Shown piece after piece: positions 30,760 through 41,518 of a DNA stretch of 64,000 bases. The translations under genes were made by a program, and so were the position numbers. The stretch is from Haematococcus lacustris. Its lineage: Eukaryota; Chlorophyta; Chlorophyceae; Chlamydomonadales; Haematococcaceae. The notes under the pieces were generated by a model. That model ran no database searches and was not told where the DNA came from. It worked only from the letters and a program-made list of their open reading frames with translations. Location of the stretch: NCBI GenBank assembly GCA_030144725.1, contig JASKMD010000008.1, forward strand, positions 6,773,153-6,837,152. Direction: 5' to 3'. Each line of letters starts with the position of its first letter. Position 1 is the first letter of the stretch.

Positions 30760-32322
30760 CCCATTGGCAGATGCAAGCCTGCCCTTCTTGGGCTCAGAGT
30801 CATGCTGCTCAGAAGGACGCTTCCCTGCAGCCTTTGCATCAGCAGGAGGACGAGGGTAGCCAGATAGCTTCCTGGCTTCCAGAGCTGGCATGTCCTTATA
30901 GGGACACAGAGGCTTAAGGTGCCGGGGATCATAGCAATGATGACAGTACTGGCCTGGCTTCATGCTGGACTGCTCAGCAGCCTCTTCAGCCTTCTGCTTC
31001 AGAATGACACGGTAGCCAGCAGCAGGACCAGCAGCCATGCCAGCCCTGAAGCCCCTGGAACGGGCTGGGACTTTGGCAGGTGGGTCGCTCTGGGTGCTCT
31101 TAGGGGGACGAGGGTTGTTTGCACGCTCCAGACCTTCAGCCAGCTGCTTAGCCTGCACAGCAGCCACATGGCGCTTTGTGCCGACTGCTTCAGCAAGGAT
31201 CTCAGCAGCACGCTGAGCCTGCCTGGCAGAATCGATAGCCTGAGCCAGAGTGAAGGCAGGAAAAGGAGCAGAATCCCTTAGGACTGCCTTTTTCAGCTCA
31301 GATGTCAGTCCCTTGATAAACAGGGAGACAAGCAAACTCTCATCCATGCACTGGACACCAGCAGTCAGCAGATTGTTCCTGAAAGCAGTGACATATTCAT
31401 TGAGAAGGAGCTGGGACGACATGCGAATGCTGCCTTCAAGAAGCTGTTTCTGGGCATCAGTCTGATCGTCACGCAAGTCGTCTCCTGTATACTCAAGAAA
31501 GGACAGTCGCAGATAAGGCCAGGTAGGTGCAGTGCGGGTCTGTGCGAAATGAGCAGCACGGATGGATGGCAACCAAGCATCACGCGCAGCCCCGGACAGG
31601 AATGCAGGAAAGACAGAGGCAATGTCCAGGTTGAAGCGCAAGCAATGTGCTTCTAAGTCGTCACAGAAGGCAGAGGCCCTGCGGCGAGACTTGGTGCAAT
31701 TGTCTGTCCACTTATCAGGGCCAGGCACAGATTTAGCAGCTGGAGCCTGACTAGTGACCTGGGGAAAGAGGTGGTGCAGAGCGCCGCCTCTCCCACCGAT
31801 CGAGTTAAAGGTACCAGGAATACACGCTGGGCGTGTACCTGACCGACTCGGGGACGGAGTGCGCATACTAAACAGCCTGTCCTGAATGGAGGGAGGGGAC
31901 CCTGGGAATAGACCCACCTTTTCAGCCAGCGCAGCCAGTGTGCGATCTGTCAGCTTTTGGCGAGATTCCATCTTGGCCAGCTTGGTTTTAGCCTCCTTCA
32001 GCTGGTCCTGCGTGTCCAGCAGCGACTGGGCCAGCTGGTCTGCGGAAGACAGGTCAATCTCGCCTTCAGAGACGTCGTCAGCCTCTTCTTCCTCATCCTG
32101 CTCCTCCTCTTCGTCTTCTTCATCGCCTGGAGGGACTGGGCCATCGCCCTGCCCATTCCGCGACGGAGTTGCAGCAGGACCACCGTCGGGGAACAAAGCC
32201 GCCCTCAGGGACCTGGCAAACTCGGGATCAGATAGGGCCTGGGCCAATATGGCCTGGGAACCCGCAGGACCGCTGGACATACCAGCGCCTGGTGTTTCGC
32301 CATTAGGCGTAGTGTCAGTCAT
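30754..32322 (-). CDS. Gypsy-1 Gag (capsid/nucleocapsid polyprotein)
   Basis: I take the ATG at 32322 (MTDTTPNGETPG), about 40 bp inside the 5' LTR; an in-frame GTG lies five codons upstream. The 522-residue product has an acidic stretch (EEDEEEEQDEEEEADD, ~75-90), a probable coiled coil (LDTQDQLKEAKTKLAKMES), a retrotransposon-gag-like capsid region (FCDDLEAHCLRFN ... AFLSGAARDAWL ... LLNEYVTAFRNNL), basic stretches, and a C-terminal CCHC-like knuckle CHHCYDPRHLKPLC (C-x2-C-x5-H-x4-C). It should form the virus-like particle and package element RNA. It ends ANGK then TGA, with pol continuing in the same frame. Confidence 0.9.
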   Translation of the reverse strand: MTDTTPNGETPGAGMSSGPAGSQAILAQALSDPEFARSLRAALFPDGGPAATPSRNGQGDGPVPPGDEEDEEEEQDEEEEADDVSEGEIDLSSADQLAQSLLDTQDQLKEAKTKLAKMESRQKLTDRTLAALAEKVGLFPGSPPSIQDRLFSMRTPSPSRSGTRPACIPGTFNSIGGRGGALHHLFPQVTSQAPAAKSVPGPDKWTDNCTKSRRRASAFCDDLEAHCLRFNLDIASVFPAFLSGAARDAWLPSIRAAHFAQTRTAPTWPYLRLSFLEYTGDDLRDDQTDAQKQLLEGSIRMSSQLLLNEYVTAFRNNLLTAGVQCMDESLLVSLFIKGLTSELKKAVLRDSAPFPAFTLAQAIDSARQAQRAAEILAEAVGTKRHVAAVQAKQLAEGLERANNPRPPKSTQSDPPAKVPARSRGFRAGMAAGPAAGYRVILKQKAEEAAEQSSMKPGQYCHHCYDPRHLKPLCPYKDMPALEARKLSGYPRPPADAKAAGKRPSEQHDSEPKKGRLASANGK

Positions 32323-32344
32323 GGTGCGGCCAGTCACTGAGGTA

Positions 32345-32361
32345 TCGGAATACGGAAACCA
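32345..32361 (-). promoter_or_regulatory. Possible primer-binding site
   Basis: One base inside the 5' LTR the minus strand reads TGGTTTCCGTATTCCG. It begins TGG, as a tRNA 3'-CCA complement should. I cannot name the tRNA, and it is not the common initiator-Met site. Confidence 0.4.
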
Positions 32362-32362
32362 A

Positions 32363-32598
32363 TGTAGCGTTCAGAAAGAACGCGCCTTAAATCTTTTCAG
32401 TGTGTGAACGCCATGCAACGCTAACCGCAGTTACAGGTGTCAGACTGCTGCAGCGCAACCAGGCTAAGACATAGAACGGCCTCCGGGGATCGAACCCGAA
32501 TGGTGGGCAGCAGTACAGCCCACCACTTAACCTGCCTGTATCACACTTCAGCAGTGACACTAGCGCCGATCCGCTTAGTGCAGAATCGGAACGCTACA
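32363..32598 (-). repeat. Gypsy-1 5' LTR (236 bp)
   Basis: Bounded by a perfect 10-bp inverted repeat TGTAGCGTTC...GAACGCTACA. In element sense it contains a hairpin (TGGTGGGC/GCCCACCA, loop TGTACTGCT) followed at once by TCGGGTTCGATCCCCGG, which resembles a tRNA T-arm and Pol III B box. A second small hairpin, GCGTTCAGAAAGAACGC, lies at its plus-strand left edge. Confidence 0.93.
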
Positions 32599-33035
32599 CC
32601 GCACCCTTGTGCAGGGTTTCGCCAAACCGTGCACAGGGTTTCAGCTGGCTCAGCCCCTAGGTGGCGGTCAAGCCAGTTCCTGACCGTGTGCAGCGTTTCA
32701 TAGACCGTGTGCAGGGTTTCGCTGACCGTGCACAGGGTTTCAAAGACCTTGCACAGGGTTTCATAGACCGTGCACAAGGTTTGGTGTGGCTCAGTTCCTA
32801 GGCGCTTTTGACCGTGTGCAGGGTTTCGCTGACCGTGTGCAGGGTTTCATAGACCTAGTACAGGGTTTCAGTGACGTAGTGCAGGGTTTCATAGACCGTG
32901 CACAGGGTTTGGTGTGGCTCAGTTCCTAGGCGTTTCTGACCGTGTGCACGGTTTCGCTGACCGTGCACAAGGTTTCAAAGACCTAGTGCAGGGTTTCATA
33001 GACCGTGCACAGGGTATCAAAGCATGAGTGTATAG
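32599..33035. repeat. 21-bp minisatellite ACCGTGTGCAGGGTTTCGCTG, forward half
   Basis: Monomers of about 21 bp with the core GTGCAGGGTTTC and variable tails (GCTG, ATAG, AAAG). Two copies of an interrupting segment with GGCTCAGTTCCTAGGCG occur (about 32784 and 32911). It begins one base after the gypsy-1 LTR. Confidence 0.85.
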
Positions 33036-33535
33036 TCAGTAAAACCCTGCACTAGGTTAGCAAAACCCTGCACGAGGTCAGGGTTGACTTAACAAAAATC
33101 AATGCTTTGATCGAGACCCTGCACAAGGTCAGCAAAACCCTGCACTAGGTTAGCGAAACCCTGCACGAGGTCAGGGTTGACTTAGAAAAAATGGATGCTT
33201 TGATGGAGACCCTGCACAAGGTCAGCGAAACCCTGCACTAGGTTAGCGAAACCCTGCACGACTTCTATTTGACTTAGGTGAAATGGATGCTTTGATCGAG
33301 ACCCTGCACAAGGTCAGCGAAATCCTGCACTAGGTTAGCGAAACCTTGCACAAGGTCTGAGTTGACTTAGGTGAAATCGATGCTTTGAGCGAGACCCTGC
33401 ACAAGGTCAGCGAAACCCTGCACACGGTTATGAAACCCTGCACAAGGTTTGCATAACCCTGCACAAGGTCAACTGAAACCCTGCACTAGGTTTCAAAGGC
33501 TAATTGTGCCTCAAAGAAAGAATAAAACGTGTGCA
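33036..33535. repeat. Same minisatellite, inverted half with ~93-bp higher-order unit
   Basis: The core switches to GAAACCCTGCAC (AAACCCTGCACTAGGTTAGCG). GACCCTGCACAAGGTCAGC recurs at 33115, 33208, 33300 and 33393, a ~93-bp higher-order period that includes GTTGACTTAGGTGAAATGGA. Confidence 0.85.
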
Positions 33536-33868
33536 GGGTTTCAGTAAACTGGCCCCCATTCCTTACTGGCTTTGACTTTGCACATGCTACCTACTAGGTT
33601 GTGCTTCTATTCTGATGCCTGACAACTCCTCATACTCAGAAATTTAAAAAAGTCACTTCATGCAGTTGGCGCCATCTCCCTTAGCCAAATTCGGGGTGAG
33701 GGCCCAGCTGATGGTCCAGCAGCACCACAACGATCAAGAATTTCACTTTGGCCCAAGGGAGTCTTCTCCTCCACTAGGTCACAGCAGCCTACATACCAAG
33801 TCTCAGACCTCAACTCGCAAGTTTGCCGAGCCAGCCAGCCCTTATTTGCCAGGAGTGTGGTTCCGCTT
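33536..33868. other. Unassigned interval
   Basis: No gene or tandem repeat recognised. A 74-codon frame has no domain. Confidence 0.4.
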
Positions 33869-34005
33869 AGCTCCAGCGATGTAGCCATATAGCTTCAGCG
33901 CTGGTGCCGCTTGGCTCCAGCGATGTAACCATATGGCTTGAGCGATGTAGCCATATGGCTTCAGCGCTGGTGCCACTTGGCTCCAACGATGCAACCATAT
34001 AGCTT
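33869..34005. repeat. AGCGATGTAGCCATATGGCTTC repeat (copy beside macrosatellite)
   Basis: Imperfect tandem repeats combining CTCCAGCGATGTAGCCATAT with GGCTTCAGCGCTGGTGCCGC. The same family lies at 52426-52680, on the far side of the LINE macrosatellite. Confidence 0.8.
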
Positions 34006-37000
34006 CACTCAGCTGCGCCATCCAGGGTGCATGCCAGGGGCCAGAGCCAGGTTGTACACATACTACCTCCTGCGACCCAGAGCTCTTGACCTCCAGCTGG
34101 CTGCTTGCGCCCTTGTCGTTCCCGCCGCTTCCCATCCCACGCTGGGTCTATGCTCCTAAGCCTGCTGTGGGTGCAGCCGGGGGGTGTGGCATTGAGGGTA
34201 CTGGCGAGCAAGAGCCTGAGGTTGAGCCACCCTCCCCGTGTGCACAAGCGCAGTGGCCAGTGCAGCCAACGTTGGATGAGCCTGCGGTCCAGCCCAGCTG
34301 CCCCGGAGCCAGGACGGGCCCCGACAAGGCTCATGCGGTCGCGTACAGCCCGCCACCGCCACCGCCCCACGTGCCACTGACGCACCTCCAGCCGCCACGG
34401 CCCAACTCTCCTGTCACCCACTGTCCTGGCATGCATCCCACGCTGGGTCTATGCTCTTAAGCCTGCTGTGGGTGCAACTCTATGCTTCTAAGCCTGCTGT
34501 GGGTGCCCCGATGGCAGCCCCGATGGCAGCCCCGATGGCAGCCCCGATGGCAGAGGAGGAGCTGGGCCGGGCTCTGCAGGGCTGCGCGCACAGCAAGGCC
34601 CCGGGGCTAGATGGGCTGCCCATGGAGGTCTACGACCGACTGTGGGTGGAGCTGGGGCGGCCGCTGCGGGCCATCTTGCGAGAGGCCCTGGCAGACACCA
34701 CTGACCCTGCCCCGCTGGCTAAATTCCTGACCGGCATCATCACCCTCGTGCCCAAGGCTGGCAAGCCGAGGGACCAGGTGGCCGGCTACCGCCCCATCAC
34801 GCGCCTCAACTGCGACGTGCGCCTGGTGGCCAGGGCAGTGGAGGACCGGCTGCAGCTGCCGTCGGACCTGCTGGTGTCCCCCTCTCAATCGGCCTTCATC
34901 CTGGGCAGGGACATCAGCGACAGCGTGCAGTTCCACCTGGGCCTGCTGGAGTACATGCAGCAGCGGGGCAGCCCAGCCTGGTTGTTGTTGCTGGACCTGG
35001 CGGGGGCCTATGACAACGTGTCCTGGGGCTTGCTCCAGGACACGATGGAGGCCATGGGGTTCTGCCGGGAGAGGCATGTGCGCTGGGCTCAGCTGCTGCA
35101 CCGGGGGGCCACGATTCAGGTGCTGGTCAACGGCCACCTCACCGACAGCTTCCCCCTTGCGTCGGGGCTGCTGCAGGGCAGCGGGGCCTCCCCGCTCTAC
35201 TGGTGCATCGTGCTCCAGCCGCTGGTCAGCTACCTCAGCTCGCTCCAGCTGGCAGGCCGCATCAGCACCCCCACCATCCCATCCAGCCCTCTGGCCATGC
35301 ACAGGGCCGCCCTGACCCCCGGGCTCCCCTCCAAGGAGTATGCGGACGACCTCACCATCGTGGTGCTCGATCGGGTCAGAGACGGGAAGGTGGTAGTGGA
35401 GGCCCTGGGCCTGTTCCGCGCCGCTGGGGGCCTGCGCTGAGCGTGAGCAAGAGCTCAGCTCTGCCGTGCGGCCAGCCAGAGCATCGGCCGGGTAACCAGG
35501 AGGGCTCAGGCCCCGAGGGGGCGGGGAGGGGAGGAAGGGGGGGTGACGGGGGGGAAGGGGGCGGGCAGGGGCAGGTGGGCGAGCAGGGGCTAGGGGGTGG
35601 GCTGGGGGAAGGTGGCGGGCAAGGGCAGCAGCAGGGCGGGCGGGAGCAGGGTGGGGAGCAGGAGCCGGAGGTGGTCATCCCAGCTGTCCGAGCGGAGGTG
35701 CCAGTGCGCCACCTGGGGGTCCCTCTTGGGGCGGCCTCCTATGCTGCCACCAGCGAGGCCGCCTTCGGGGGGGCGGCCGCGGCCATGATGGCAGCCTCCC
35801 TCCCTTGGCGGCCCGCGGGGAGGGAGGGGTGGGGCTTCCCGACCTGGGGGTCACCAGCACGGCCATGCTGGCGAAGATGCTGGCCCAGCTCTGGTCGCCC
35901 CGGGTTCGTCCCTGGCAGCCTCTGACCCACAGCCTGCTGGCAGACCCCTCCCACGGCCTCAGCACGTGGGTCATCACCGACCCCACCGCCCCCCCCTCGC
36001 GAGGCATCAGCCCGCGGCTGCAAGCTCACGTGGCGGCCCTGGCTGAGCTTAAGCTGTTCCGTGCGGTGCCCCCGGCTAGCCAGTCCTTCTTCTCGGTGGC
36101 TGATGGGGCCCTGAGGGAACTGGAGCTCAAGTGGGAGGCCAGCGCGCAGCAGGTGGCAGGCCAGGGGGCAGCGGGGGAGCGGGAGCAGCAGGGCAGGGAT
36201 GTGGAGGAGCGGCTCCCCGAGGAGGTGCAGAGCAGCCAACCGCCTCGCTGGCTTGACACCTCCGCCAGGGCGCACCAGCGACCCTCGCGGCAGATGTGGG
36301 CGGCCTAGCAGGCTGAGCGGCAGCTGGAGGCCCAGCAGCGGCGTGGGGGCGGGCAGCCAGTTGCTCAGCCCGCCCCCCGGGCCGACACCGTGGACCAGCT
36401 GGCTGTGGGTGTTCAGGCGGGCCAGCCGTGTGCGAAGGTGTGGAAGGAGCTGCTAGACCCCACCCTCCGTCGGGAGCACGTCATCGTGGCCTGGCGGGTG
36501 CTTCACGCCAGCCTCATGGTCGGGGCGTTGTGGGGTCACATCCTCAAGGGGGCGGCTGCCCCGGGCTCGTCCGTCTGCCGCTTCTGCCAGCCGGGGCACC
36601 TGGAGGCTCTAACCCACGCCTTCCTGACCTGCCCCGCCGTGGTCCCAGCCTGGGAGAGGGTGCTGGACGTGTACGGCCGCCTCACAGGCACCCGCCCCCC
36701 CTCAGGCGACGCCATGTTGCTCCTCAATGGGCGCCCCACCCGCGGCGAGCTCCCCCCCTTTGAGCCCCCTGACAGCCTGCTGTGGCTCCGTCTGCGCGTG
36801 GCCTACCTGGGCGCAGTGTGGCGCCTCCGCAGCTAAGGAGCCGCTACAGCCCTGCAGCCACAGCAGGTGGCGAGGCGGGTCGTGGAGGAGGTCATCTCCA
36901 CCCTCACCACGGCCGTCAAGCGTGACTGGCATCGGGTTGGGAGGGACATCCGCGTGGGCCTCTGCGGCGCTGTGCCCTCCACCTGGTTCAAGGGAAAGGA

Positions 37001-38033
37001 CCCGGAGCTGGACGCTGCCCACTTTGACCAGCTGTGGCCCGAGGCGTCGGGGGCCTGCTTTGCCAAGCAGCCTAGGAGGGAGCGGAGGGGAGGGCTGGAG
37101 GGGGCAGAGGGGAGGGTTGGGGCAGGAGGAGTGGAGGAGGGAAGGGCAGCAGGGAGGCCTAGGCATGGGGAGGGCAGAGCGCAGGGGGGGGGAGAGCTAG
37201 TGGTTCGCCTCTCCTTGCTGTGGCCCGTCCCCTTCCCCGTCGAGCCAGCCTGAGCTGCAGGGTTGCTGGTGCGGGCTTAAGGCGTTCCGTGGGTGGGGTA
37301 GGCTAGTCTTCGGGGGGTTGTCTGGGTGTTAGGGGACCGGGGGCTTAGGTGGTCTTGGTTTGAGCGTTGGGGGTAGGGTTCTAGGTTCCAGGTCGAGGGG
37401 CGGGGCTTAGGATCGTGTGGGTAGTTTGGGGGGAGGGTCTGGGGAGGGTCTGTGGAGGTGAGCTAGGGTGGAGGGCGTTGGTGTGGGGGAGTGTCTTGAC
37501 GTTGTCCTAGGGAGGGGGTTGCTTGGGTTGTGTGGACCTTTGCATGGGGGGTGTGGACCTTTGCTTGGGGTGTGTGGACAGCTGTGTTTGGGTGGGGTGC
37601 TTGGGGTTCGTGTATGGGGGAACCTTGTTTTGTAGTAATCTTCTCTTTTCATCTTTTCTTTAGTGTCACTCTCTCTTGAAAGCACCTCCAGCCGCCGCGG
37701 CCCAGCTCTCCTGTCACCCACTGTCCTGGCATGCAAGAAGGGGGGGGGGGGGATGTTGCCCGCTGGTAGCACCAACATCCCTGCATGGCAATACTCAGAG
37801 GGACTGTTGGACAGCTGGCCCACAGCGGGAGCCCACGCCCTGCAGCGGAGCTCGTGCACGGCACAACTGAGCAGGTGGTAGGGCGTTACCGCCACTCCCC
37901 ACCCTGCGGTAGCCCGCTGCTGCCGGTGCCGGGGCGGGAGCGATGGCTGGGGCGGAGCTGCTGTGTAGACTAGACTGCCAGACCTGGTTAGCTGGCCCGG
38001 GTGGAGGGCACAGACCTTGCTCCTAGCCCTGCT
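34006..38033 (+). mobile_element. LINE macrosatellite unit 1 (long form)
   Basis: 5' segment 34006-34450, ORF2 remnant 34451-37255, 3' UTR and linker 37256-38033. It includes the pyrimidine-rich LINE end TTTAGTGTCACTCTCTCTTG near 37660-37680 and a G13 run near 37740. After this end, CACCTCCAGCCGCCGCGGCC through CTGTCCTGGCATGC repeats a segment of the 5' part (34383-34435). Confidence 0.88.
34451..37255 (+). pseudogene. Unit 1 defective LINE ORF2
   Basis: The first frame (34451-35440, 329 codons from an ATG) opens with a low-complexity leader made by four 12-bp repeats (CCGATGGCAGCC, giving APMAAPMA). It then carries all palm motifs: SKAPGLDGLP, LVPKAGKP, SPSQSAFILGRDIS, LDLAGAYDNVSW and EYADDLTIV. 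A one-base loss in the GGGGGCC run ends it at GGLR-stop just after the YADD region. The thumb continues in another frame. Two in-body deletions relative to LINE-A remove the stretch between SLPWRP and the GGVGLPDLG region (~35814) and between SFFSV and ADGALRELE (~36098). A TAG sits at 36306 and a TAA after VWRLRS (~36834). The knuckle CRFCQPGH...C and the tail to PVPFPVEPA remain readable. It is inactive. Confidence 0.87.
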
Positions 38034-41000
38034 CACTCAGCTGCGCCATCCAGGGTGCATGCCAGGGGCCAGAGCCAGGTTGTACACATACTACCTCCTG
38101 CGACCCAGAGCTCTTGACCTCCAGCTGGCTGCTTGCGCCCTTGTCGTTCCCGCCGCTTCCCATCCCACGCTGGGTCTATGCTCCTAAGCCTGCTGTGGGT
38201 GCAGCCGGGGGGTGTGGCATTGAGGGTACTGGCGAGCAAGAGCCTGAGGTTGAGCCACCCTCCCCGTGTGCACAAGCGCAGTGGCCAGTGCAGCCAACGT
38301 TGGATGAGCCTGCGGTCCAGCCCAGCTGCCCCGGAGCCAGGACGGGCCCCGACAAGGCTCATGCGGTCGCGTACAGCCCGCCACCGCCACCGCCCCACGT
38401 GCCACTGACGCACCTCCAGCCGCCACGGCCCAACTCTCCTGTCACCCACTGTCCTGGCATGCATCCCACGCTGGGTCTATGCTCTTAAGCCTGCTGTGGG
38501 TGCAACTCTATGCTTCTAAGCCTGCTGTGGGTGCCCCGATGGCAGCCCCGATGGCAGCCCCGATGGCAGCCCCGATGGCAGAGGAGGAGCTGGGCCGGGC
38601 TCTGCAGGGCTGCGCGCACAGCAAGGCCCCGGGGCTAGATGGGCTGCCCATGGAGGTCTACGACCGACTGTGGGTGGAGCTGGGGCGGCCGCTGCGGGCC
38701 ATCTTGCGAGAGGCCCTGGCAGACACCACTGACCCTGCCCCGCTGGCTAAATTCCTGACCGGCATCATCACCCTCGTGCCCAAGGCTGGCAAGCCGAGGG
38801 ACCAGGTGGCCGGCTACCGCCCCATCACGCGCCTCAACTGCGACGTGCGCCTGGTGGCCAGGGCAGTGGAGGACCGGCTGCAGCTGCCGTCGGACCTGCT
38901 GGTGTCCCCCTCTCAATCGGCCTTCATCCTGGGCAGGGACATCAGCGACAGCGTGCAGTTCCACCTGGGCCTGCTGGAGTACATGCAGCAGCGGGGCAGC
39001 CCAGCCTGGTTGTTGTTGCTGGACCTGGCGGGGGCCTATGACAACGTGTCCTGGGGCTTGCTCCAGGACACGATGGAGGCCATGGGGTTCTGCCGGGAGA
39101 GGCATGTGCGCTGGGCTCAGCTGCTGCACCGGGGGGCCACGATTCAGGTGCTGGTCAACGGCCACCTCACCGACAGCTTCCCCCTTGCGTCGGGGCTGCT
39201 GCAGGGCAGCGGGGCCTCCCCGCTCTACTGGTGCATCGTGCTCCAGCCGCTGGTCAGCTACCTCAGCTCGCTCCAGCTGGCAGGCCGCATCAGCACCCCC
39301 ACCATCCCATCCAGCCCTCTGGCCATGCACAGGGCCGCCCTGACCCCCGGGCTCCCCTCCAAGGAGTATGCGGACGACCTCACCATCGTGGTGCTCGATC
39401 GGGTCAGAGACGGGAAGGTGGTAGTGGAGGCCCTGGGCCTGTTCCGCGCCGCTGGGGGCCTGCGCTGAGCGTGAGCAAGAGCTCAGCTCTGCCGTGCGGC
39501 CAGCCAGAGCATCGGCCGGGTAACCAGGAGGGCTCAGGCCCCGAGGGGGCGGGGAGGGGAGGAAGGGGGGGTGACGGGGGGGAAGGGGGCGGGCAGGGGC
39601 AGGTGGGCGAGCAGGGGCTAGGGGGTGGGCTGGGGGAAGGTGGCGGGCAAGGGCAGCAGCAGGGCGGGCGGGAGCAGGGTGGGGAGCAGGAGCCGGAGGT
39701 GGTCATCCCAGCTGTCCGAGCGGAGGTGCCAGTGCGCCACCTGGGGGTCCCTCTTGGGGCGGCCTCCTATGCTGCCACCAGCGAGGCCGCCTTCGGGGGG
39801 GCGGCCGCGGCCATGATGGCAGCCTCCCTCCCTTGGCGGCCCGCGGGGAGGGAGGGGTGGGGCTTCCCGACCTGGGGGTCACCAGCACGGCCATGCTGGC
39901 GAAGATGCTGGCCCAGCTCTGGTCGCCCCGGGTTCGTCCCTGGCAGCCTCTGACCCACAGCCTGCTGGCAGACCCCTCCCACGGCCTCAGCACGTGGGTC
40001 ATCACCGACCCCACCGCCCCCCCCTCGCGAGGCATCAGCCCGCGGCTGCAAGCTCACGTGGCGGCCCTGGCTGAGCTTAAGCTGTTCCGTGCGGTGCCCC
40101 CGGCTAGCCAGTCCTTCTTCTCGGTGGCTGATGGGGCCCTGAGGGAACTGGAGCTCAAGTGGGAGGCCAGCGCGCAGCAGGTGGCAGGCCAGGGGGCAGC
40201 GGGGGAGCGGGAGCAGCAGGGCAGGGATGTGGAGGAGCGGCTCCCCGAGGAGGTGCAGAGCAGCCAACCGCCTCGCTGGCTTGACACCTCCGCCAGGGCG
40301 CACCAGCGACCCTCGCGGCAGATGTGGGCGGCCTAGCAGGCTGAGCGGCAGCTGGAGGCCCAGCAGCGGCGTGGGGGCGGGCAGCCAGTTGCTCAGCCCG
40401 CCCCCCGGGCCGACACCGTGGACCAGCTGGCTGTGGGTGTTCAGGCGGGCCAGCCGTGTGCGAAGGTGTGGAAGGAGCTGCTAGACCCCACCCTCCGTCG
40501 GGAGCACGTCATCGTGGCCTGGCGGGTGCTTCACGCCAGCCTCATGGTCGGGGCGTTGTGGGGTCACATCCTCAAGGGGGCGGCTGCCCCGGGCTCGTCC
40601 GTCTGCCGCTTCTGCCAGCCGGGGCACCTGGAGGCTCTAACCCACGCCTTCCTGACCTGCCCCGCCGTGGTCCCAGCCTGGGAGAGGGTGCTGGACGTGT
40701 ACGGCCGCCTCACAGGCACCCGCCCCCCCTCAGGCGACGCCATGTTGCTCCTCAATGGGCGCCCCACCCGCGGCGAGCTCCCCCCCTTTGAGCCCCCTGA
40801 CAGCCTGCTGTGGCTCCGTCTGCGCGTGGCCTACCTGGGCGCAGTGTGGCGCCTCCGCAGCTAAGGAGCCGCTACAGCCCTGCAGCCACAGCAGGTGGCG
40901 AGGCGGGTCGTGGAGGAGGTCATCTCCACCCTCACCACGGCCGTCAAGCGTGACTGGCATCGGGTTGGGAGGGACATCCGCGTGGGCCTCTGCGGCGCTG

Positions 41001-41518
41001 TGCCCTCCACCTGGTTCAAGGGAAAGGACCCGGAGCTGGACGCTGCCCACTTTGACCAGCTGTGGCCCGAGGCGTCGGGGGCCTGCTTTGCCAAGCAGCC
41101 TAGGAGGGAGCGGAGGGGAGGGCTGGAGGGGGCAGAGGGGAGGGTTGGGGCAGGAGGAGTGGAGGAGGGAAGGGCAGCAGTGAGGCCTAGGCATGGGGAG
41201 GGCAGAGCGCAGGGGGGGGGAGAGCTAGTGGTTCGCCTCTCCTTGCTGTGGCCCGTCCCCTTCCCCGTCGAGCCAGCCTGAGCTGCAGGGTTGCTGGTGC
41301 GGGCCCACAGCGGGAGCCCACGCCCTGCAGCGGAGCTCGTGCACGGCACAACTGAGCAGGTGGTAGGGCGTTACCGCCACTCCCCACCCTGCCGTAGCCC
41401 GCTGCTGCCGGTGCCGGGGCGGGAGCGATGGCTGGGGCGGAGCTGCTGTGTAGACTAGACTGCCAGACCTGGTTAGCTGGCCCGGGTGGAGGGCACAGAC
41501 CTTGCTCCTAGCCCTGCT
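38034..41518 (+). mobile_element. LINE macrosatellite unit 2 (short form)
   Basis: As unit 1, but the ~543 bp from CTTAAGGCG in the 3' UTR to just before CCCACAGCGGGAGCC in the linker is missing; the join is at GGTGCGGGCCCACAGCGG (~41300). It shares CAGCAGTGAGGCC and CCCTGCCGTAGCC variants with unit 3 only. Confidence 0.87.
38479..41283 (+). pseudogene. Unit 2 defective LINE ORF2
   Basis: It carries the same lesions as unit 1: the early stop after GGLR, both internal deletions, the TAG in VWAA and the TAA after VWRLRS. It has Gly before LPSKEYADD, as in unit 1, where units 3 and 4 have Ala. Confidence 0.85.

Larger units (their letters stand above)
26244..32598 (-). mobile_element. Gypsy-1: intact-looking Ty3/gypsy chromovirus
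   Basis: LTR, polypurine tract, gag, pol (protease, RT, RNase H, integrase, chromodomain) and LTR occur in the canonical order on the minus strand. All 216 visible bases of the left LTR are identical to the right LTR, indicating a very recent insertion. Gag and pol have no frameshift; a single TGA separates them in frame. The left target-site flank is in the gap, so a target duplication cannot be checked. Confidence 0.93.

Noticed and set aside
32345..32361. Assignment of the gypsy-1 primer-binding site to a named tRNA
   Set aside because: The sequence after TGG does not match a tRNA 3' end I can recognise with confidence.
32440..32560. A genuine tRNA gene in the gypsy-1 LTR
   Set aside because: Only the T-arm and one hairpin are convincing. 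The hairpin loop is not a 7-nt anticodon loop, and no acceptor stem pairs, so I report it as tRNA-like only.
34451..34510. Signal-peptide-like start MLLSLLWVQLYA of the macrosatellite RT frame
   Set aside because: It is encoded by the 5' segment repeat (CTTAAGCCTGCTGTGGGTG), present twice, and leads into a low-complexity join; probably accidental.
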